Source: Novosphingobium pentaromativorans US6-1
Lineage (GTDB): Bacteria; Pseudomonadota; Alphaproteobacteria; Sphingomonadales; Sphingomonadaceae
DNA length: 64,000 nt
Direction: 5' to 3'
Assembly: GCF_000767465.1 (NCBI RefSeq)
Contig: NZ_CP009292.1
Span: forward strand, 248,001 to 312,000
Position numbers and translations under genes: made by a program. Below, piece by piece: positions 1-8,294 of this stretch. Under the pieces are notes generated by a model. That model was not told where the DNA came from, ran no database searches, and worked only from the letters and a program-made list of their open reading frames with translations. The stretch's first letter is position 1. Each line of letters opens with the position of its first letter.

Positions 1-2
1 GT

Positions 3-275
3 CGCCTTCTGCATTTCCCTGTCTTGCGTAGCAGGGCTGCCCGGATTCTCCTGATCGGGAAGGATGGCGCGGCGCTTGCTGCGGGCTCTAAGGTCACCGC
101 GGCAACGGGCGAGGAAACCTGGGTCGGGCTCGATGGTCGCGCCTTTCTTCAGGACCTGCAGGATAGCAATTCCCTTTCCGTTGTTATGGCGGATGGCACC
201 CGCTGCAATGCCGCGTTCGAGTACACCATCACGGATCCTGGCGTGGGACGCGTGGGGCCATTGTCATGCCGCTAG
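3..275 (+). CDS. Fimbrial outer-membrane usher protein, C-terminal fragment
   Basis: The reading frame is open from the left edge, so only about 90 C-terminal residues are visible. They read RLLHFPVLRSRAARILL, then a short beta-rich stretch with GAALAAGS, GEETWVGLDGRAFL and a terminal disulphide-type pair of cysteines. This is the pattern of the last plug/CTD2 domain of PapC-like ushers, where a small beta-barrel domain follows the pore. The usher would form the outer-membrane assembly pore of a chaperone-usher pilus. The stop codon overlaps the start of the spore-coat-U gene by 10 bp, so the two are translationally coupled. The identification is supported mainly by this pairing, because the fragment itself is short. 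Confidence 0.7.
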   Translation, partial: RLLHFPVLRSRAARILLIGKDGAALAAGSKVTAATGEETWVGLDGRAFLQDLQDSNSLSVVMADGTRCNAAFEYTITDPGVGRVGPLSCR

Positions 276-1264
276 GCACCATGCGCTTTGCGAGGCGGCT
301 TGGCCTCGCCCTGCTTGCCGTCCTGCTTCATGCAGCGATGCCTGGCGAGGCTCGGGCCGATTGCAGCACGACCTCGGGGTCGGCAAGCCTGGGCAGCGCG
401 AGTTCATTCGCTCTTGCGGCCTCTGCGCAGACGGCAGCCGGGTCGACCGGGTTCTCCTGCACAGGGAGCCTGCTGTCGATCGCGTCAACCAATACGATCA
501 CCGCCACCATCGCCAGCGTGACCAACAGCCAGGGCACGCAGCCGCGCCTGCACGACGCGGCGACGGGCGATTATATTGGCTATGATATCTGCAAGGATTC
601 CTCGTGCAGCGCGGCTTATTCGGTGGGCCACTCCATAACCTGGAGCAGTTCGACCTTTCTGGGCATTCTAGGCCTGTTCAACGCAACCGGCGGAACCCTG
701 CCGATCTACATTCGCACCCAGGTCGGATCCCAGGTCGCTGCGGGGACCTATACCAGCACGATTGCCGTGGACTGGACATGGCACTTGTGTTCGGCCGGTG
801 TTGGCACGCTGTGCATCTACGACGATGACGCAGCGTCGAGTACGATCGCGGTCAGCATGACCGTCAGCCCCGATTGTATCCTCTCCGCGCCAACCGCCAA
901 TTTCGGAAGCGCAGCCTTCGTCGGCAGTTTCGATCCGGTTACCCAGGCCATCACCATCCGCTGTTCGAAGGACGCGGCCTATTCGGTGGGTATCGATGAC
1001 GGGCAGAACTTCTCGGGCACAAGGCGACTGGGGAGTGCCGGCAACTACATCGCCTACGAGATCTACTACCCGCAAGGCTCCACCCGTCGTTGGGGCCGCA
1101 TCGGCACCGAACGCCGCAGCAGCGCAGAAGCGACGACCAATGCCGGGATCTACACAGGGACCACGGATCAGACCTATAGCTACCGCGCCGAAATCCTCAC
1201 TGGCCAGTCGACCCCGCCTCCCGGCACATACACCGATACGCTGACCGTAGACGTACAGTTCTAG
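266..1264 (+). CDS. Spore coat U domain protein (secreted, tandem SCPU domains)
   Basis: The protein has 332 residues, an N-terminal signal peptide (LGLALLAVLLHAAM, cleavage near GEARA-DC) and two beta-rich halves. The second half begins near residue 200 with CILSAPTANFGSA and ends in the characteristic G-T-Y-T-D-T-L-T-V-D-V-Q-F strand. That is the SCPU/fimbrial subunit signature, with one cysteine early and one in the middle of each domain (here FSCTG and IRCSK). Family members are pilin-like subunits secreted through the neighbouring chaperone-usher pathway. The first ATG overlaps the usher stop by 10 bp, and a second ATG at 281 is also usable. The protein is probably the tip or adhesive subunit of the pilus, since it is twice the length of single-domain subunits. 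Confidence 0.85.
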   Translation: MPLGTMRFARRLGLALLAVLLHAAMPGEARADCSTTSGSASLGSASSFALAASAQTAAGSTGFSCTGSLLSIASTNTITATIASVTNSQGTQPRLHDAATGDYIGYDICKDSSCSAAYSVGHSITWSSSTFLGILGLFNATGGTLPIYIRTQVGSQVAAGTYTSTIAVDWTWHLCSAGVGTLCIYDDDAASSTIAVSMTVSPDCILSAPTANFGSAAFVGSFDPVTQAITIRCSKDAAYSVGIDDGQNFSGTRRLGSAGNYIAYEIYYPQGSTRRWGRIGTERRSSAEATTNAGIYTGTTDQTYSYRAEILTGQSTPPPGTYTDTLTVDVQF

Positions 1265-1295
1265 CCCGGCTCGGTCAGTTCGGCGTGCAGCCGGG
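1265..1295 (+). terminator. Weak hairpin after the pilus operon
   Basis: CCCGGCT (1265-1271) and AGCCGGG (1289-1295) form a perfect 7-bp stem with a 17-nt loop, followed by only TTTCG. It begins one base after the spore-coat-U stop. The position suits a transcription terminator, but the loop is long and the T-tract is poor. The rest of the 300-bp gap to the next gene (to 1565) shows only another small hairpin around 1440-1457 and no recognisable gene. Confidence 0.3.
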
Positions 1296-1565
1296 TTTCG
1301 CCTCCCACTGTTAAGCTCTGACAGGCGCACATTGAAAGCCCATGCTGCGGGCCATTCCGTGTTCGAGGCCGATACCGGGCTTGCGCGTCTTGCCACCGGC
1401 ATGCGGAACTGGGCGAAGTCCCTGGTTGAACCCTGAGGCGACGCCTTTCGCGGCGTTTCCCTGCGCCATCGGGGGTAATGCACTCGCGCCCGGTTTGAGA
1501 CCATTGCAAACCTTGCCCAAGGACCCATCTTGGTTGTGCAAGAACAGTCGGGAGGCGAGCAAGTC

Positions 1566-2198
1566 ATGCTTATCGCCGTTGATGGTCCTATAGGATCGGG
1601 AAAGGGTTCGGTCGCCAGGGGGCTCGCCTGGCATTTCCAGGTGCCTTACCTCAAGACCGGGCTGCATTACCGGGCGGTCGCGCGGCAGGTGATCCTGAAC
1701 GGCGGCCAGGTCGATGACGAGGACGATGCCTTGGCCGCATGCGATTTTCCGATGGGGTTGCTGGGAGAACCGCACTTGCGCTCGGAACTTGTCGCGGACC
1801 TGGCCAGTCGCGTGGCGGTATTTCCTTCGGTGCGGCAGGCCCTGTTCCAGCGACAATGGATCTTCGCCCACAGGAAGGGGGGCGCCGTTCTCGAAGGACG
1901 CGACATTGCAACGGTGATAGCGCCCGATGCCGATGCCAAGATTTTCGTTACCGCCAATCCCGACGTACGCCTGCGCCATCGCTTCAACGAACTGCTCGAG
2001 ATGGAATATCCCATCGAACTCAAGGAGCTGGCCGCGGAAGTCACGGCTCGGGATTATCGGGACGAGAGCCGCGATCAGGCGCCCTTGCGCATGTGCCGCG
2101 ATGCGATCCTGATCGACACCTCGGGCCTTGCGCCGCGTGAAGCGGTATCGACTGCCGTCGGTCTGATCCGCAACGGGCACCGCAGCCACCTGCATTGA
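1566..2198 (+). CDS. cmk: Cytidylate kinase-like P-loop NMP kinase (divergent)
   Basis: The protein has 210 residues from the ATG at 1566, which has a GGAGG box 10 nt upstream and starts MLIAVDGPIGSGKGS, a Walker A loop in the usual place. EGRDIATVIAPDADAKIFVTA is the Cmk central motif, and ARDYRDESRDQAPL is the lid region with its arginines. Cmk phosphorylates CMP and dCMP. The normal acceptor-site motif (L-D-T/S-G-x-x-Y-R) here reads LKTGLHYR, so the aspartate that contacts the cytosine/sugar side in family members is lysine. This makes a specialised or second-copy kinase plausible, because sphingomonads normally carry a housekeeping cmk next to rpsA and that neighbour is absent. It converges with the DUF2520 gene. 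Confidence 0.75.
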   Translation: MLIAVDGPIGSGKGSVARGLAWHFQVPYLKTGLHYRAVARQVILNGGQVDDEDDALAACDFPMGLLGEPHLRSELVADLASRVAVFPSVRQALFQRQWIFAHRKGGAVLEGRDIATVIAPDADAKIFVTANPDVRLRHRFNELLEMEYPIELKELAAEVTARDYRDESRDQAPLRMCRDAILIDTSGLAPREAVSTAVGLIRNGHRSHLH

Positions 2199-2280
2199 GG
2201 CACCTGGCGCAGGTCCGCTCTGCGCATGATCCAGACACTGCTGGGCGGAAATGCGCAATCCGGCAGGCGAAGGCGAGGAT

Positions 2281-3159
2281 TCAGCCCAGTTCTTCGCGTA
2301 CGGCGGCAAGCGGGACAGGCGCCTCTCGGGCTTCGAGTTCGTCGATGGTCGCAAGAGCCATGGCGCGATAAGCCGGCAGTGCTTGCGAGCAGTATTCGCC
2401 CAGTGCGGCGATGTGACCGGCAATCGTTTCGCGGTCGCCTCTCAGGACCGGACCGGAGAGCGCGTCGAATCCGTGCGTCAAGCTGTTCTCCATGGCCGCA
2501 CGTACGAGAGGGGCAAGCACGGCATGGGGCTCGTGTACGCCGGCGGCGGACAAGATCTGAGACGATCCTTCAAGCAGAGTGACCAGGTGGTTGGCCGCAT
2601 GACACAGCGCGGCGTGATAGAGAGCGCGGCGGTCTTCGGCAATTTCCACCGCGTTACCGCCAAGCAGGCTGACGATCCGCTTTCCAAGGTCGGAGGCAAG
2701 GTCGCTTGAGCCGGTGACTGCAAAACAGGCGCCGGCCATGCGGACCACTTCCTCTCGTGGATTGCCGGTGAAGGTCATGGCCGGGTGGATCGCCGCGGTT
2801 AGGGCGCCCATTTCCCGTAGCGGATCGAGTATGGCTGTGCCGCTGCGCCCGCTCACATGAAACACGAACGGCGTGCGATCACTACCGTGCAGGAGCGGTG
2901 CCAATCGCGCGGCGATCGGACCGACTGCATCATCCGAAACGGCAATCGCGACAATGTCGCTGGAACTTGCCAGGCTACTGAGTGTATCGACGGCTTTGGC
3001 ATGCCCGATCCGGGTGGCAGCTTCCTTGCTTTTGTCGGTGGATCGCCCCCAGATCAGCGGTAGCGCCGAGCTATGCTTGCCGAGGGCGAGTGCCAACGCC
3101 TGGGCAACGCGTCCGGTGCCGATAATGCCGATCGAATGCGCTGCCGAAATACCGTTCAT
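2281..3159 (-). CDS. Rossmann-fold/DUF2520 oxidoreductase (possible PanG-type ketopantoate reductase)
   Basis: The protein has 292 residues. The N-terminal NAD(P)-binding fold starts SIGIIGTGRVAQALALALG (GxGxxA type) and a second half carries HVSGRSGTAILDPL, AIHPAMTF and FAVTGS, which are the hallmarks of the Rossmann-like plus DUF2520 architecture. The C-terminal helical part contains ALYHAALCHAANHLVTL. Some members of this architecture (PanG of Francisella) act as ketopantoate reductases in pantothenate synthesis; others are uncharacterised, so the reaction here is not certain. It lies on the minus strand 176 bp downstream of the acyltransferase gene, with no other pantothenate gene nearby. 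Confidence 0.7.
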   Translation of the reverse strand: MNGISAAHSIGIIGTGRVAQALALALGKHSSALPLIWGRSTDKSKEAATRIGHAKAVDTLSSLASSSDIVAIAVSDDAVGPIAARLAPLLHGSDRTPFVFHVSGRSGTAILDPLREMGALTAAIHPAMTFTGNPREEVVRMAGACFAVTGSSDLASDLGKRIVSLLGGNAVEIAEDRRALYHAALCHAANHLVTLLEGSSQILSAAGVHEPHAVLAPLVRAAMENSLTHGFDALSGPVLRGDRETIAGHIAALGEYCSQALPAYRAMALATIDELEAREAPVPLAAVREELG

Positions 3160-3335
3160 GCTTTGCCTGTACCAGCAGGCTTTGCAGCATTGCGAGACAA
3201 GAATGCTTGCAGGACGAAAGCGCCTTTAAAATCCCACCCCACGGCGATGTGAGCAGGCTGCGCGGCCCCATTGCGTCCTGCGGCCAATACGGCGCCTTCG
3301 ATCGGCGGGCCGTGGCTTGGCGGAATGTAGTCCCA

Positions 3336-4502
3336 TCAGGGCAGGGGGGCGGGGCTGGTCCGTTCACCTTTGGGAGCCGGAGGCAAGTTCGCTTCTGGCG
3401 CAATCTTGCGCCTCTTCAGGCGTCCGCCGCTCAGGATCTCGGCCAGCCCCGGCGCGCAGCGTTGCAGCATCAGGCCTATGACGACGATGCATGCCAGCAC
3501 CATCACCGGCTGCAGGACGAGGTAGATCGGATAGGTCGGTGCGCCGAGCTTGCCGAAGATCCGGCCCAGAAGAGGCCCGGCCAACCACATGAAAATGAGA
3601 TGGCCACAGAAGATCAGGAAGGCGAAAGGTTCGATCCTGAGCAGCAAGGCGCGCGCCGGCGACTTTGCCAGGCCCCATGCCAGGCGCCAGAAGAACAGCG
3701 ATGCCGCCACGCGCATGATCAGATCGAAGCTGGCAATCAATACTCCGGTATGGGGCATGTCGGGTGTCATCACCAACCAGAGCTGGACTGGAAGCAGCAG
3801 CGCGAATGGCGCAATCGTCAGCGCCAGTGGCCAGGCGGCGGCCCGTTCGGCCAGCCCGGCCTGCCGGGCGGCAATTCCGAGGCCGAAGAACACGAGAATG
3901 GCCGGGCGCAAGATCAAGGGTGCGCCGAAACCGAGCACTTGAGCACTTGCGGCAAGGGCTATCATGAAAGCGAGCGACCAGCCGTTCATCCGCACCAGCA
4001 CCGGCGCGAGGGCCATGCAGACGAACAGGTCCCGCAGAAACGGCATCTGTACGTTCACGTCCGGGTTGCGGGTCAGGACGAAGACTTCCTCGAACACCCA
4101 GCGAAGCGATGGCGGCGTCGGAGCAGGAAGGGTGAACACCCAGGCGGTTCCGCATACCAGCACAAGGGCAATCACGTTCCACGCGATCATCGGGAGAAGA
4201 ATTGTACGCGCCTTTCGAGCGACGTGGTCCGGCCAACTGTGCGTCCTGGACGAAGCGGCAACGAGCCAGCCCGAAATCATGCCGAGCAAGGGCACGGCGC
4301 TGCGTCCGAAAGCTTCCATCAGGAACCAGCGCAGGTTTTCCTGCGCCGTTCCGCGGGCGAGTTCGAGATCATGGCCGCCCAGGCCCGTCCACCCGTGCAC
4401 GTAGATCACGCCGAGTATGCAGATGACCCGGGCGATGGAGATGGCATCATGACTCAGGATGACGTGCGAGCCGTACCTGTCAGATGGACGAGATTCATGC
4501 AT
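3336..4502 (-). CDS. Acyltransferase family 3 membrane protein
   Basis: The protein has 388 residues and about ten hydrophobic segments. It begins with ISIARVICILGVIYVHGW, the conserved Arg...His pattern of the first membrane helix in acyltransferase-3 (OafA/ExoZ/OpgC type) proteins. Later segments include FGRSAVPLLGMISGWLV, the second family motif. Such enzymes transfer acetyl or other short acyl groups to surface glycans from the cytoplasmic side of the inner membrane. The gene lies close to a glycan assembly block on the same strand (5733-9500), which fits modification of an exopolysaccharide or lipid-linked glycan. The substrate is unknown. Confidence 0.8.
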   Translation of the reverse strand: MHESRPSDRYGSHVILSHDAISIARVICILGVIYVHGWTGLGGHDLELARGTAQENLRWFLMEAFGRSAVPLLGMISGWLVAASSRTHSWPDHVARKARTILLPMIAWNVIALVLVCGTAWVFTLPAPTPPSLRWVFEEVFVLTRNPDVNVQMPFLRDLFVCMALAPVLVRMNGWSLAFMIALAASAQVLGFGAPLILRPAILVFFGLGIAARQAGLAERAAAWPLALTIAPFALLLPVQLWLVMTPDMPHTGVLIASFDLIMRVAASLFFWRLAWGLAKSPARALLLRIEPFAFLIFCGHLIFMWLAGPLLGRIFGKLGAPTYPIYLVLQPVMVLACIVVIGLMLQRCAPGLAEILSGGRLKRRKIAPEANLPPAPKGERTSPAPLP

Positions 4503-4927
4503 TCCTTAGGCTCATCCATCCAGTTCCGGTTCTCAACCTTCGGTAAGAAGGACAGTCGGGCGCGCAGTTCCATTTACATTGGACATGGCGCCCGGAAATT
4601 CAGGTGAAGTGCTCAGTATTCGTGTCCGCGGGGCTGATTATCCCCCCAAAGTAAATCCTTGCCCTTGTCTCTTGCTCGGTACTCTACGCCGAGAATGCCG
4701 GCTTGGCACTCAGCCTGCGGCGATTGTTTCTCCAGCCATTGCCCGGCTTACCACGGACGCGGCTCCTTTGACATACTCGGCCTTTTCTCCGACCGGAGCG
4801 ACATAGTGCATGGCTTCTTGTGCATCATTCATGGAGGCGCCGCGGGCAATCATCCAGGTGGCCGTTCATCAAGCCGGGTATCGCCGCGGGATTGCGTGAA
4901 TGCTCGCCCCTGCTAAGGCGTGGCCCT
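4503..4927. other. Non-coding interval of 425 bp
   Basis: This gap separates the divergent acyltransferase and beta-propeller genes and presumably carries both promoters. I see no conserved gene, repeat or strong hairpin in it. Reading-frame openings here start upstream of 4928 without a family match. Confidence 0.4.
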
Positions 4928-5824
4928 ATGCCAAGGCGGAAGGATATCTGGACCTGCGGGATCGCAATGCAGCCGCTCGAAGCGGTGCTCGAGTCCGGCA
5001 TTGCGGCAGACAAGGTGCACTGGCTTGGCGCCGAACCTGCCTTTACCTTTCTGGCCGATCCCTTCGGCTATCGCAGTGGCGAGCATCTTTACGTCTTTGC
5101 CGAGCAGTATGATTACCGCACGCGTCACGGGGTCATAGAACGGCTTACCTTCGACCCGGGACTGACCCTTGTCGAACGCAGACTGGTCCTGCGTGAAGCC
5201 TGGCACTTGTCCTACCCTTTCGTGTTCGACGGCGAAGGCGCAAGCTGGATGCTGCCCGAAGCGCATCGCTCTGGAAGGCTGACGCTCTACCGTGCCCACG
5301 GTGAGCTTGAGGACTGGCGCGCGGAATGCGAAATCAAGCTGGACTGCGTTCCGGTCGATGCTTCGATTTTGCGCTATCAGGATCGCTGGTGGCTTTTCTA
5401 TTCCTCCGCGGCAAGCAAGTCCGACAAGCTCGGCTCGCTGCATCTCGCGTGGGCTGAAACGCTATGCGGGTCCTGGACACCGCATCCCGGAAACCCCGTC
5501 AGGCAGGACAGCGCTTCGTCACGCCCGGGCGGGACACCGGCGCAACTCGGCGGCAGGATCATGTTGCCGGTACAGGATTGCGTTCGCACGTACGGAGCCG
5601 CGATTCGGCCCTTGTGGATCGACCGGTTGGACGAAAGCGGCTTTCATGCCGAAGCAGGAGCGCCGTTGCCGGTCCCTGCCGGTGCGCCGCAACCCTGCGA
5701 AGGCATGCATACCCTGACGGCGGCCGGGGACGTTACTCTGTTCGACGTGAAGACGATCGATCGTTCGCTTGCCGGACTGGCGCTCGATCTTCGCCGTTCG
5801 CTGGGTGGATACGCGTCCAGATAG
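4928..5824 (+). CDS. Five-bladed beta-propeller glycan-related protein (GINT1 N-terminal-like)
   Basis: The protein has 298 residues from the ATG at 4928 (MPRRKDIWTCG), preceded by an AAGG box. An in-frame ATG further upstream would add an unconserved Arg-rich stretch. The motifs W-L-G-x-E-P-A-F-T-F-L-A-D-P-F, HLYVFAEQYDYRTRHG, HLSYPFVF, ASWMLPE and WWLFYSS are typical of the beta-propeller domain found at the N-terminus of glucosamine inositolphosphorylceramide transferase 1 and in bacterial polysaccharide clusters. The fold resembles glycoside hydrolase families 43/68, but no activity is proved. Its last 92 bp overlap, tail to tail, the end of the GT4 gene on the other strand. Confidence 0.7.
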   Translation: MPRRKDIWTCGIAMQPLEAVLESGIAADKVHWLGAEPAFTFLADPFGYRSGEHLYVFAEQYDYRTRHGVIERLTFDPGLTLVERRLVLREAWHLSYPFVFDGEGASWMLPEAHRSGRLTLYRAHGELEDWRAECEIKLDCVPVDASILRYQDRWWLFYSSAASKSDKLGSLHLAWAETLCGSWTPHPGNPVRQDSASSRPGGTPAQLGGRIMLPVQDCVRTYGAAIRPLWIDRLDESGFHAEAGAPLPVPAGAPQPCEGMHTLTAAGDVTLFDVKTIDRSLAGLALDLRRSLGGYASR

Positions 5825-6887
5825 CCCGGCCCTTGGCCTCGAAGCGTTCCTTGGAAAAGCGGTCGAACATGTCTGCACGCGCGGTACGGCCCATCGCTGC
5901 TAATGTATTGGGCGCGCACAAGGCCTGGCGAAGGGCCTTGGCCAAGGCGTCGACATCGCCCGGCGGTGCCAGCCAGCCGTTGCGTTCGGGCACGATGGAG
6001 AAAGGCAATTCACCCACGCTCGATGCAATGGCTGGAAGGGCGGCCGTCAACGCTTCATGGGCGGCGATGCAGAAGCCTTCCGAACGCGAGGGTTGCAGAT
6101 AGAGATGCAGGCCGGCCAGGAAACCGCGCGGGTCGCTGGTATAGCCGGCAAGCGTGAGGTTGGTGACGCCGGCTTGCGACGCCTGTTCCATGAGCGCGTC
6201 GGCCTGGTCGCCGTCTCCGGCGATGGCGACTTCGACCGGCACGGGCGGCGTGAAGCCTTGCGCCCGAAGTCTCGCTAGTGCGCCGATCAGCACATCGTAC
6301 CCTTTGACCGGGTGCAGGCGGCCCAGGCTGCCCAGACGCAGCGGCTCTCCCGGCGACCATGCCCTGGCCTCGGGCATGGCGGGATCGGCGAAATAGATCG
6401 GCCAGGTCTCGAGACGCTGGGCCGGAACCTTCAGGCGCTGCGCGGTCAGATCCGCGACCGATCGCGAATCCGCCACCCATAAGTCGGCGCGTGCCTGCAG
6501 CCGGCGCATGAGTCGCCGGTTCCAGGGCTTGAGAAAGGCAGCATGCTGCCATGAGATGACAGGCAGGCCGATCATGGGGCCGACGATCAGCCCCAGTATC
6601 GTCGCGCGGCTGAGCGAAGTCCACAAGTGGGTCGCGCCCCAGTTGCGCACTTCCTTGATGAGCCACCCGGCCGCAGCAAAGTGGTCGGTCTCGCCGCCAT
6701 CGCGTACGGCTGGCTCAAGGCCGGCGGCGACCATTGGCGCCAGCGCCCGGCCGTCGCGCCGGGTGAGCGCGAAGACGCGAACTTCGGCTCCGGCGTCGCG
6801 CAGGACTTGCGTCACCGCGGGAACAGGCAGGGCCGCGCCGCCGCCTTCGACCGAGTTGATGACATAGGCTATGCGTGGGCGGGTCAT
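5733..6887 (-). CDS. Glycosyltransferase family 4 protein
   Basis: The protein has 384 residues. The start ATG (6885-6887) forms an ATGA overlap with the stop of the flippase gene, which defines the start even though the frame stays open far upstream. The N-terminus MTRPRIAYVINSVEGGGA is the glycine-rich GT4 start. The nucleotide-sugar domain contains LGRLHPVKGYDVLIGAL and later LYLQPSRSEGFCIAAHEAL with the E-x7-E retaining motif, followed by ASSVGELPFSIV and NGWLAPPGD. The enzyme would transfer a sugar to a growing glycan at the cytoplasmic face. It is the last gene of a three-gene minus-strand unit with the flippase and a CDP-glycerol-type transferase. Confidence 0.9.
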   Translation of the reverse strand: MTRPRIAYVINSVEGGGAALPVPAVTQVLRDAGAEVRVFALTRRDGRALAPMVAAGLEPAVRDGGETDHFAAAGWLIKEVRNWGATHLWTSLSRATILGLIVGPMIGLPVISWQHAAFLKPWNRRLMRRLQARADLWVADSRSVADLTAQRLKVPAQRLETWPIYFADPAMPEARAWSPGEPLRLGSLGRLHPVKGYDVLIGALARLRAQGFTPPVPVEVAIAGDGDQADALMEQASQAGVTNLTLAGYTSDPRGFLAGLHLYLQPSRSEGFCIAAHEALTAALPAIASSVGELPFSIVPERNGWLAPPGDVDALAKALRQALCAPNTLAAMGRTARADMFDRFSKERFEAKGRAIWTRIHPANGEDRAPVRQANDRSSSRRTE

Positions 6888-8266
6888 AGCTTCCTGCTGC
6901 TGTGCCAGACGGAGTAGACGAGCAGGCTGCTTGCCAGGAACGCCTGCCCGACGGCCTGGATGCCGGCGCCCATCAAACCGTAGTGGTGCAAAAGCCAGGG
7001 AAGAACGGGCAGAAAGACGAGGCTTGAAAACAGGTTGGCGCTCATCGACCGGGCCGGGTGTCCCAGCGCGGAGATTGCCGAGGTGCAGGGCGGCCCGATC
7101 AGGGCGATGCCACGTGCGGCGACGAGCACGACCATGAGGGTGGCCGCAGCCGCGAAGGCCGGGCCTGCCAGCAGGCCGACGATAGCGGCAGGGAAAGCCG
7201 CGACGATCACGATGACCGGAAGCGCGGCAAGCAGGCTGATCCCGATCACCTTTGCGAGCGTCTGGCGCAGGGGCTTGCCGCCACCACCACCGGCAACGAT
7301 GTGAGCCAGTTCGGCATAGGCGGTGTTGCCCAGGATCTGGGCGGGCTGGGCAATGATCACCGTGGCGCGCTGGGCGACGGCGAAGAGGCCTGCCGAGGCC
7401 GGGCCCATGACCCAGCCGACGATCAGCGGCGCGATCCGGCCAGCCAGCTCGCTCAAGGTGAGATCGGCATTGCTGGCGATCAGGAAACGCCAGATTCCGG
7501 GATTCTCCCGGGCCACGTCGCCTGCCCGAGGATTCCAGAGGCTTGCGCCGAGCCGCCGCGCCGCGAACCACAGGCCCATTGCCCAGAGGACTGCAAATTC
7601 GGCAAGAGCGGCCAGAAGCCAGACGACTAGGAAGGACTTGATGCCCCAGCCAAAGGCAATGACGATCAGCGCGCCGCCGAGACGGACGAGAGGCTGGACA
7701 AGGTTGTGCAGTCCAATGAGGTCGAAGCGACCGATCAACTGCAGGTAGCCTGAAGGAGTCGAGCGCACCGAGCCCAGCACGGCGAAGGAATAGACCTGCG
7801 CGAAAGCCATGGCCTTGGGCGGCCACCCTAGGTGCGGTCCGACGAATTGCGCCAGGGCCATGGCAGACACGATCGCAAGCGCACCGCCAGCCAGTTCGAT
7901 ACCCGCGCCAAAACGCAGCAGGCGGCCGAGACGCTGATTGTCTCCTTCGCGATCGGCCTCGGCGCCGTAGCGCACGATGGCCTGCCAGGAGGGGAATTCG
8001 ACGATGCCGCAGACCGTGGTGACATAGGCATGGACGAGCACCAGCACCCCGTACTCGGTCGGTCCGAGGAAGCGCGTTGCCAGGACGAGGTAGATGAGGC
8101 TGATCAGGCCCGCCCCGGCCTTGCCCCCCACGACGAGTCCAAGCCCCTTGAAAATACGTTGGATTCGGCCGACGTGCGGCTCGACTTCGGTAGGCAAGCA
8201 GGAATCCCGGAATTGGTCAGTTTCGCCCTGAGAGGCGGGGCCCATTTGCAACAAATGCGCGCCCAT
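6884..8266 (-). CDS. Wzx-like polysaccharide flippase
   Basis: The protein has about 460 residues and 12 or so membrane helices. It starts near the core GLGLVVGGKAGAGLISLIYLVLATRFLGPTEYG, the usual first helix pair of Wzx/RfbX oligosaccharide flippases. Several hydrophobic pairs follow, up to LLVYSVWHSSRKL at the C-terminus. It would translocate lipid-linked glycan across the inner membrane. Start choice is uncertain: the ATG at 8266 lies 28 bp after the upstream stop; one at 8341 would overlap the upstream gene, and one at 8245 is also possible. No site has a strong ribosome-binding sequence. The stop overlaps the next gene's start by 4 bp (ATGA). Confidence 0.85.
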   Translation of the reverse strand: MGAHLLQMGPASQGETDQFRDSCLPTEVEPHVGRIQRIFKGLGLVVGGKAGAGLISLIYLVLATRFLGPTEYGVLVLVHAYVTTVCGIVEFPSWQAIVRYGAEADREGDNQRLGRLLRFGAGIELAGGALAIVSAMALAQFVGPHLGWPPKAMAFAQVYSFAVLGSVRSTPSGYLQLIGRFDLIGLHNLVQPLVRLGGALIVIAFGWGIKSFLVVWLLAALAEFAVLWAMGLWFAARRLGASLWNPRAGDVARENPGIWRFLIASNADLTLSELAGRIAPLIVGWVMGPASAGLFAVAQRATVIIAQPAQILGNTAYAELAHIVAGGGGGKPLRQTLAKVIGISLLAALPVIVIVAAFPAAIVGLLAGPAFAAAATLMVVLVAARGIALIGPPCTSAISALGHPARSMSANLFSSLVFLPVLPWLLHHYGLMGAGIQAVGQAFLASSLLVYSVWHSSRKL

Positions 8267-8294
8267 GACCAGAGACTTGATGCGCTTGCCGCGA

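Noticed and set aside
3207..4607. Plus-strand frame of about 470 residues across the acyltransferase gene.
   Set aside because: Hydrophilic, Gln/His/Arg-rich antisense sequence; the minus-strand protein is a clear membrane acyltransferase.
6888..7826. Upstream extension of the GT4 frame into the flippase gene.
   Set aside because: The extension is an antisense-free alternate frame of the flippase; the ATGA overlap at 6884-6887 gives the natural start.
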